Shown here one piece after another: positions 25,201 through 34,200 of a stretch of 64,000 nt of DNA (the stretch's first letter is position 1; every line of letters starts with the position of its first letter). Both the position numbers and the translations under genes were made by a program. Origin of the DNA: Adiantum capillus-veneris (Eukaryota > Streptophyta > Polypodiopsida > Polypodiales > Pteridaceae). The notes under the pieces are model-generated. The model was not told where the DNA came from. It made no database searches and saw only the letters and a program-made list of their open reading frames with translations. The stretch covers positions 104,700,912-104,764,911 of the forward strand of contig CM043963.1 of assembly GCA_014529385.2 (NCBI GenBank), written 5' to 3'.

Positions 25201-28200
25201 GCTTCTGTACCTACTACAATCCACTTGAGGCTGAAAATGGCGCCCCCTTTGTTGATATGCAGCTCGTTTTTGCCTCCCAGAGTGGCAGAATCGCTCACAG
25301 GCTGACACGTCGCCCAGTTTCCGTGTTTGGGCTTTCCCTGCTAAAAATATCTCAACTGGTGCGTCAGTTGACTTGGCAGCAGAGCAATAAAATGTTCCCC
25401 TTGTCATTCCAGAGCTAATGACGTGAACACATTTTCCGGTCAAAAATAGCAGTTCTCTAAATTTTAGGAGATGCTTCCATGGCGTCCCTATTGGTCTCCT
25501 GACCATCATTGAAGACTACCATTTGACCAACATCTACAATGTAGGTTAATTTACTGGCCCCTTTCAACTTATAAAGTTGCAGTGACTTGACGAGTGGCCC
25601 AAATTCCAATTTGGCGCACACGAGCTTCCATACTCATCAGAATTCAGTGCTAACTGGCTCGGGCAGTCCCTGTCTGACCAACCTAGATCCCCGATGTGAG
25701 AAACCCATTTGGCTGCAGCCGTTTCACACTGGCCATGCAATGTCCACTTGCACCTTTTCAAGGGTTTTGAGACAAACAAGTAAAAATAAAATAAATCTAT
25801 CTAATATTTATTTACGGAAGGCAACAGGAAAAATACACCTCCTGGTGACAGTTTGCCCCCCTTGTAGTCTCGACTCTCATTATGGTATGTCATCTTTGGT
25901 TTTTTTGTAGCACCTTGGCGGCCCTTGTTAGCCATAATTAAGTAAAAACATAATTAAGCATTGTGTTTGCTCAATGTTGTGTATGTGCTATGTACTCTGG
26001 GCACCGCACAGCCCAATCAAGTCATAATAAGGTTGAATGGTCTTCGAATCGTGTTTTTTGTGGGTATTAGAGTCAAAGGACTCTAGTACTACTTGTATTC
26101 AAACACATAACGCTAAAAAAAACAATATTTGGGTGTTTTTTTAGCCTCCCGTTCCGCGCCATTCCCGTTCCCCCCGTTCCGCAGGGAGGCCCGTCGCCAT
26201 TTCCGTTCCGCGTTTCAGGTAACTCTGCTATGGGCACCCTCCGTTCCGATCGAGAGGGGGAGTATATGTCTCATGAATTTAATGCATTTCTGGCTAGTCG
26301 TGGGATAAAACACCAATGTACAGTGCCTTATACGCCTCAACAAAATGGTGTTATTGAGAGAAAACACAAGTCACTTACGAAAATGGTGCGATCTATGGTT
26401 AAAAGTCAAGCTTTGCCGCATTCTTTTTGGCTTAAGGCCATCATGTGTGCCACTTATGTATTAAACAGGTGTCCTACAAAAGCTTTGCAGTTATTACTCC
26501 ATATGAAGCATGGCATGATAGAAAGCCTTCTATTGAGCACATACGTGTTTTTGGTTGTTTGGCATATGCTTTGGTTCCACAAACACAGCGCAGAAAATTG
26601 AATGATAAGGCTGTCAAATATATTTTTGTTGGTTATAATGCTGAAAGCAAAGGTTACAGATTGTATCATCCATAAACAAAGCGTATTCTGGTTTCATGGG
26701 ATGTTGTGTTTGTGGAAGATTCTATTCAGCCCTTGTTGTCATGTACTAGAGACAGTAATGTAAGCTCACAAGACATTTATGACACTTTGTTGCCTCTTTT
26801 CAGTGGTATGTACATGATGTATTTGCTGAGGAAAGGGCTCAAAATGAGCAGGCCAAAGATATACCAAAATGGTTGGTGCATACATTGCGTGACAGTAAAT
26901 TGGATGCACCTTTGTCTAGTCGTACTCGTCCAGGCTCTCGCCATGCATCTTATGCATCAGATTGTTATGCTTTGGCTGTGTCTAGCTTACATGATGTTGA
27001 GGAACCTCTGTCTTTTGATGAAGCACAGAATTCAGAAAATCAGATGGCTGCCATGCAATCAGAATATGATGCACTTATAGAAAATGACACATGGACTTTA
27101 TGTGATTTGCCTCCTAGCAAAAAGGCCATTGGTACGAAATGGATTTACAAGTTGAAACGAAAGCCGGATGGTGAGATTGATCGCTATAAGGCTCGACTTG
27201 TTGCAAAGGGTTATGCACAGCAAAAAGGCATAGATTATGAAGAGACTTTTGCTCCACTTGTCGTATGACTACTGTGCGTTTTCTATGTGCATTGGTAGAT
27301 CATTTTGGTTGGGATATACATCAATCACACCATATTACTGCTTTCTTGAATAGTGACATATTTGAGTAAGTCTATGTAACGAAGCCTCGCGGTTTTGTCA
27401 AGAAAGGACAAGTGGATAAGGTGTGCAAATGTAACAAAGCTTTGTATGGGTTGAAGCAATCTCCTCGTGCTTGGTATGAGAAGACTCTTCGTCTTCATCG
27501 ATTGATTCAGGAGAAGATAATGAATTCAAAAATTCATCAATTATAATTTTTGCATCTGCATCAAAGATCATATTCGTTTCATAATCCATTGTATCATGTT
27601 GTTTGACTTGTACACGTGAGGCTTGAATCACTCGTTTCGCATGATAAAGCCCGTGTAAAACTAGTTAACGTCCATCTTTCAACAAATTGATAGTAAATCC
27701 TCGAAAGCTAATTGTTGGATCGTATTGAAATAACCAATGTTGACCAAGAATCATGTCGTAATAAGATAAAGACGTGACTTCGAAACGAAATCCAATTGAT
27801 CTGCATAATTTTGAATATCGAACTGCAACTGCCGAATTGTCTCATCACAAGTTAAAATTAATCCATCTGCTAATTCCACATCATACAAGTGAGATGTCGA
27901 ACTATCTGAGAGCTGACAAAATTATTCGAGCATCCGTTGTCCACCAAAATATTGATGAAGCGACCATTGAGAGTTCCAAGAAGGCTCAAAACTTGCTTTG
28001 AGAGAGGCTCCAAAACTGAAGATTCACATTGAGCATGCTTCGTAAGAATAGTCGTATCCGTCGAGACATAAATTGTATTGACCACAGATTTTCCTTTATC
28101 CTTAGTAGAAGTTGGTTGTTCTGAATTCGCTGATGTTTCCGCGTTGGAATTTCTTTTCAAATTAGACGGATTTGGTTTCTTTGGACATTGATACCATCTA

Positions 28201-31200
28201 TGGTCACCAACGCAAATCGTACATAATCCATCCTTCTTTGAAGTCGAAGAAGCATTTGAGGAAGAGCCTTGCTAAGTATTAGAACACAATCTTGAGAAAA
28301 CTCACATCCTTTACCACTATCAAGTGGAGCATTTGAAGAAAATCTTCTTCGAGATTGTCGATCTCGAGAGTAGAACTGCTATATCCCGCTCAAAGGAGAG
28401 GGGATCTAGCCTAGACGCCGTCGGGATGGGCGCCAGTGTCCAGGCGGACGTAGTGTGAACACGGCCAATGTTGCCGGCCATTATTATAAAAGGAAGGCCA
28501 AGGCCTCATTTGTAGTTATTGACCCCCATTGGCAGAGTGCCAGTGGTTAGCCCAAGAGACTAGGAGTGCGCGAGGTCACCTCGAGGAGGTGAGGCCGTGT
28601 GGTATGGGATGCTCGGTCTTACAAGTACAGGCCTACATCCTCGAACGTTGGCCCCTGCACGGAGGAGCTGCCGGATGGTGGCTATGGTCGGGTGGTTTGT
28701 CCGACGCATGTCTGTAGGCGGTCCGTGTAGCCGGGAGATCCACTCTCCGAGTTTATTTGTAGTCGAGAGAACCACTCTCCACGTTTGTTTCATGGTATCA
28801 GAGCCGGCTTGGCTACACGAAGGACTGTGTGCACACCTACGGGCTATTTAGAGTCGGATAATCATTGTTTCATGCAATTTTTGATGAAATGGTTGTTTAA
28901 CAGTAAAGCCTCTCCTTTCCCGTTTTCTTTCTCAGGCGTGCTTTCTCAAAACGTAAGAGCACCCAATCATCCTCCTTCAATTTCAAGTCGCGACGATGGC
29001 GATCCGCTGCCTTTTTCTGTCGTTCTTGAGATTTCTGCAAAGCCTCGCGAACCTTGGCAAAAAGCCGTATCTAAGTCTCGCGTATACTCATCCGCTTCAA
29101 AAATCTTATCTTTCATGCTTAGGAAGGGTGGAACCTTCGCAGCACCTTCAACAATCTCAAATGGCGCTTCCCCGTCGAAGAGTGTATCGTGTTATTGTAG
29201 GCAAATCGGGCCAATCGCGGATAGTCTCTATCTTGGCCGAACTTTCCCCTAACAACGCTATTGGAGCACATACTATGGGGAGAGGTGTGAGAGCCTGGAC
29301 GTGAGCCGGATAGCAAATAGATTTGAGCTGACACTGGTTGAAGGTAAGAACTTGCTGCTCTTCCCAGATGTTACTCGACAACCGAGTAATGCGGCTGCCA
29401 GCATATTAAAGAGGTTGCTCTCCAACGAGAGGGTAACTGTGGAGGCTAAAGGGAGGCCCGCTATGTCGGTTAAGGCGGGCGCCCACTCCCTTTTTACAGC
29501 CAACTAGAGGTGGCCTGACGTGGACCGATCTAGCGGGGGGACGCTTTCTCTTTATACAGACACCCAGAACGGTTACGCGCCGCAATCCCTTTCTTATTGA
29601 TAGGCTCAAGGGGGACGCCAGCGGGCTAGTTAACTGGGCCTTGGGAATGCCGCCCGACAAGACCCGGATAGGTCATAGTGTGGAAGCCCTTAACGAGTTA
29701 ACAGGAGGCGGGGCGGACTGCTCAGGGCTTATCGAGTGGGTGACGAAAAAGGTTAGATATGACCCAGGGGCCGAAATACCACTAGGAGCAAAGAAGGTGC
29801 CTATTCCCGGGTCTCTCTACGAGGATTATATCCTCTATGTGGATGCAAATGGGATAGAGCCTATCCCATTTAACCAATTTGGGGATGCGCTAGACGACGT
29901 CATAAGGTCGCAAGGGTATCGCGACGTTGTTATTAGGAGGAGATCTATAGGGAGAGTAGTGCAAGGGCCAAGGCTGGGTCATGGGGAACCCATAAGGAAG
30001 AACAAAATAACAGGTTCAATGCGGTACCTGATGAAGACTGATCCTTGGCCGGGATTTAAGGAGGACAAGGAAGGATGGGAGCGGGGAGGCTGCGAGACAG
30101 TGGACCACGTTGAAAGCGCGGGCAATGTCGATAGTGTCGATAGTGCTGATACTTTATCCAGCGGGGAACACGTAGACGGAGAGGAAGAGGAGACCAAAGC
30201 GGAAGGTATCCTACCCCCTAACCTAGGACCAGTCCTGGAGGAAGGACAGGCCGTGGAAGCCAGGGAAGGAGAGCCTCTGCCAAATCTAACCCCCCCCGGA
30301 AGTGGAGAAGACCCTAGAATTCTTGGGGCAGTATCCAGAGCTTAAAGACGCCTATGGAAGAAAGGAGGTATGGACGGAGGACCAGATGGTTCAGTGGGCT
30401 GTATCTAGCATTAAGGTAAGGGAAGGTCTAAAGGAACAGGTGGGGGGGCTCTATCTACAGGCAGAGAAAGCCCCCCCACAGACGGGTTACGGGCTGCCAC
30501 CCTTATTACCGAGTACTACCTTGGCCGGCTTGCCTTACACTCTATCGGGCCAGTTGGGCTCTGGGTTATCGAGGTTGGCTGCCACCCCCTCTCGATACAA
30601 AGAGCTTGTTAATCTTCTCAATGAGGAGAGCAAGGCTATTACCAGCACGTGTTACCTACTGTTCCGCCTATTTAGCCCCGAGAATGGCCCCTATTTCAAC
30701 CGTAAATGCCTCGTGCAACACCTCTTTGCCACGTCATATGCTGAGCTCCCCAGCTACTCGCGACTAGTCCCGAAGAACGGCTTTGGTGCAGCCACCCTGG
30801 CCAACCTAAGACGCAACATTAAGAGGGTCATTCGGCGGGTTATCGACCAGCTAGTTCTTCCCAGTGAGCTTACCCTGGAGGAGATCGACATGGTTGCTTG
30901 CCACACAGGCATCTATGCGGGCCTCATGGGCCAGACTAAGGCACCTAACACGTGGGAAGCATACCAATCCAGGTCCTTCTGGTCCTTCGTGATGAACAAG
31001 TGGGGAGACGAGTGCCCCAAGCCCCTCCTTAAACGAATACTCTATTCTGGTCTCAATGGGGCCAGCTTGACTAGTCAAACAGGTGCCATCTCATTGAGTA
31101 TTAGAGAGGCACACCAGACGTCCCTGTCCACCGACCTCATTGAATTTCAAAGAAAGGTCTTGGGGCACCCCATACTACAAGAACTGGCCCTTTTCCACAA

Positions 31201-34200
31201 TATGGTGGGTTCAAGGAACCTCGTCTATCTTCCCTCCCAGACGAAGCCATACTACGGAAGGCTTGAGGAGGAGTCTCGACTCTCTACCTGGAAAAACACG
31301 CAGCCTATACCACAACGGGTTGCTTACATCTCGTATACTTGCCTCCCATGAAGTCGTCCTTCTCATGTATATCGTCTCTCACTTGGAAGAATATCGTTTG
31401 GGTATCCCCGTAAGTCTAGAAAACGACGGGTTGGTCTACCTTACTCGACGCTCCTGCTGTCTTTCTGCCCTTCACTCGCTGGACGCTTTGCTCAGACAAA
31501 CCAGCTTGCGCTTTCTAAGGCTCGAAATACCATTAGAACACAAAGCCTAAATCACCCCCCAGTCTCTTGAAGCCCTTTAAGGGGGTATGAAAACTATCGA
31601 CACTATCGACCTCCCCCCTCTCTAACAATCTTATATTCAACTTTGTATGGGCTTAAAAGTACTAGACGGAACGCCACCTTCTTTACTCGTTGTTGTATTT
31701 CTCTTCTATTCGTACCTCATCCAGAGCCGCCCTAGACCACTCCGAGCGCCACCTACTATCACGTGGGTTCATCGTCCCCAACCTTACCTTGGTCGTCTTG
31801 TTCAATCAATTAATGGAGGGATCTCTAATATGGTTTCTTTCTTTCAGTCAATGGTCCAGTTCTTTGGGTTACTCGCCGTCTTTAAGTATATTATGGACCA
31901 GGCCGCTATCAACGTTGTCCATCAAATACTTGTTGTCCTAAACGAAGTTAGTAAGAATCATAAAGGTGGGCCCGCCTCCCTTAGTGATACAGAGCGCCAG
32001 AAGCTCATCACTGAGGTGGGTAACAAGGTGTGGACCCGGGTTGTAAGTCGCCCGGAGGTCGCACCCGTCGAATGGTGGGCCAGACAAGCTGTCCCGAAGG
32101 GCCTTATCCGGCTCGTCAAATGGACTTCCGTCCCGTTTGTAGCGGGATATAAAAAGATCTCGGGTGATAATAAGGTCGAGGCGTCTGCCACTCGAGAAAG
32201 GACTCGCCAGCTCGTCGTTCAGGGTATGTGGAGCTTCCTTCTTCCCGCATGCCTTGCTATCATATCCGCGCATCTATTTGTCCGAGAGGTTGAGTTCGTT
32301 AAAGTCGCTAGTGACGACGACTATTATTCCGACGCGCCTGACCACTCAGGGCGTATCGTAAAACGAATCATGTTTGGTGGTGGTAAACTGAGCTTTTCCA
32401 TACCTTATAACCCCATAATTCTCATTGTTGCTCAGTTTCTCATAGGTGTTACGGTCTTCCAATCGATCAGCTTCCTCATACTCCTCTTGTCTTATCAACC
32501 CTTTGATAAACCTGTGGGGCCCTCACCCTAATACCTAAAGCCTACTCTTGACTTATGTTACTCTCTAATATATAATGATAGTGTACACTTATGATCTATA
32601 CCTATACACATAACCCTACTCACGCTAGGGAGGGTCCTGTCGAGGGAAAAGGGGATTGTGGGCTCATACCAACCCCTTTTCCAAGTGTCCTCCTAGCGGA
32701 GGCCCCGACGCCTTCATACTCAGAGTCTCTCTTGTCCTCCCTCCCCCTTTTGTATTGTAAAGGATCCATTTGCACTCCTGCTACTGAGACAATGTGTCCC
32801 AAAAAGTGTATCTCTAGTAGGAAAATTTTACTTCTCTTCGCATTAATCACTAACTTGTGATCTCGTAATGCCTAAAAGACCTGAAGCACATGATCTCTGT
32901 GTTCTGCCTCATTCTTGGAGAAAACAATGATATCGTCAAAGAAAGTGCCAACAAATAGCCTGTACTCTCGAAAAATCATGTCCATCATCCGGTTAAATAT
33001 CGCAGGAGCATTGGTTAAGCCAAAAGGCATCACCAAAAACTCAAATAACCCAAAAGTCGTCCGAAAAGCTGTCTTGAAGACGTCTCCCGACGCGATTCTG
33101 ATCTGATGATATCCACTCTTCAAATCAATCCTGCTAAAGCACGAGGATCCCTGTAATCTGTCGAGTATATCATCGATCCTAGGAATCGGAAATCTGTTCT
33201 TGATGGTGATTTTGTTGAGAGCTCTATAATCGATGCACATTCTCCAAGATCCGTCTTTCTTCAAAACCAACAACACTGGAGAGCAATACGGTGAAGTACT
33301 GGACAAGACCCTTTTCCAAGAAGTCTTTCACTTGGTTCATAATCTCTTCATTCTGTGCTCGGCTCACACGGTAAGGTGGCCAGTTCGGTGGTGTGCTTCC
33401 AGGTATCAGATCAATGGTATGATCTTCAGGACGAGCAGGTGGTAACTCCCCTGGTAGGCCCTCTGAGAAGCAATCGGCGTGAGAGTGGATAAAATCTTGG
33501 TGTTCTTTATCAAGTTTAGACATATTTGTCCTATCCTTATCGCTCAATTCTTTCATAAAGATCGAGTAAACAAACACACTGGATTTCATTAATTTAGAAA
33601 TGGCCGAAGCCGATACAATAGGGATAGACTCGCCCTTCAGTTTAATGTCAAGTACAATGGTTCTGCCCTTCTCTGTAGTCAATGTCGCTTTCCTCGCCCG
33701 ATAATCGACCACGGCGTTGTTCTTGTGGTACCAGGGAATCCCTAAGAGAACATCACAACCTTCCAACGGCCTTATGAAAAAGTCCTCATGTCCCAAATAC
33801 CCCTGACAATGCAACCGAAGTTTGCCAATGATAGGTGTAATGGCTACGTCCCTGCCGAGTGCCGCTAGAACAGCATCCGCAGGTGGTCCCATCCGATTGG
33901 GAGTGATCTTGAGCTGCGCCGCCCATTCTGGTGAAATGAAGTTGGCCTTGGCTCCTCCATCAAAGAAGGTCAGGGCCTCTTGGTCTTTCACTTTGCCCCA
34001 AGCTCGGCAAAGTTCTGTACTCTCGTCCATGGTGTTGGGATCGGTACCCACACAATCTGGATCCAGTCCTGTTTTCATCTTGCCTTTTCTTCCACGTTCC
34101 TCAGCTGCTCTCGAACTCTCAAGCCTTTCGTCGTCCTTGTAATTTTGTTCTTTCTGTGCCTTTTTAGGGCACTTCGCGGAGATATGTCCATGTTCCCCGC

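Larger units (their letters stand above)
17388..25850 (-). mobile_element. Gypsy 2: complete chromodomain LTR retrotransposon (chromovirus)
   Basis: Length 8463 bp, target duplication GTTTG at 17383-17387 and 25851-25855. Both LTRs are 1542 bp (5' LTR 25850-24309, 3' LTR 18929-17388), starting TGTCACCAGG and ending GGTTATA. The primer binding site TGGTTCCATCGACGGGG directly follows the 5' LTR, and a polypurine tract (TTTCAAGGGTGGGG) precedes the 3' LTR. By eye I count about 37 mismatches between LTRs (about 2.4%), so it is a moderately young insertion. It sits inside the hAT 3' region, after the transposase stop. Confidence 0.93.
14510..26227 (+). mobile_element. hAT DNA transposon, full length with both ends, carrying nested gypsy 2
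   Basis: The 8-bp target duplication CTATGGGC flanks it on both sides. Terminal inverted repeats begin CAGAGTTAC at both ends (right end read in reverse: CAGAGTTACCTGAAACGC). Both subterminal regions (14540-14680 and 26145-26215) are crowded with CGTTCC/GGAACG repeats, typical transposase-binding arrays of hAT elements. Without the 8463-bp gypsy 2 insert and its 5-bp duplication the hAT is about 3.25 kb. The transposase gene is interrupted by mutations. Confidence 0.9.
29246..32755 (+). mobile_element. Foreign replicon-like segment: SF3 helicase/primase, polymerase-like ORF, membrane protein
   Basis: About 3.5 kb of plus-strand coding DNA sits inside gypsy 3, opposite to its direction, and replaces about 1 kb of pol. 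Three coding blocks follow closely: 29253-30345 (helicase/primase end), about 30300-31550 (polymerase-like) and 31647-32531 (membrane protein). No retrotransposon, LTR or terminal inverted repeat is seen at its edges. The content suggests a plasmid or virus-like DNA replicon. It resembles what I recall of MORFFO elements of fern plastids, for which nuclear copies were also reported. Both ends are truncated. Cloning contamination is unlikely, because degenerate gypsy sequence abuts both sides. Confidence 0.6.

Noticed and set aside
27398-27631. Independent host gene on the minus strand
   Set aside because: Composition and position fit the tail of the gypsy 4 gag/protease fragment.
31572-31583. 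Rho-independent terminator
   Set aside because: CCCTTTAAGGG is a short palindrome but is not followed by a T run. It is mentioned only as an inverted repeat.
29246-32755. Bacterial or vector contamination as the source of the helicase/polymerase segment
   Set aside because: Degenerate gypsy 3 sequence of the expected strand and order lies directly on both sides, and the segment itself carries frameshifts, which fits an old genomic insertion.
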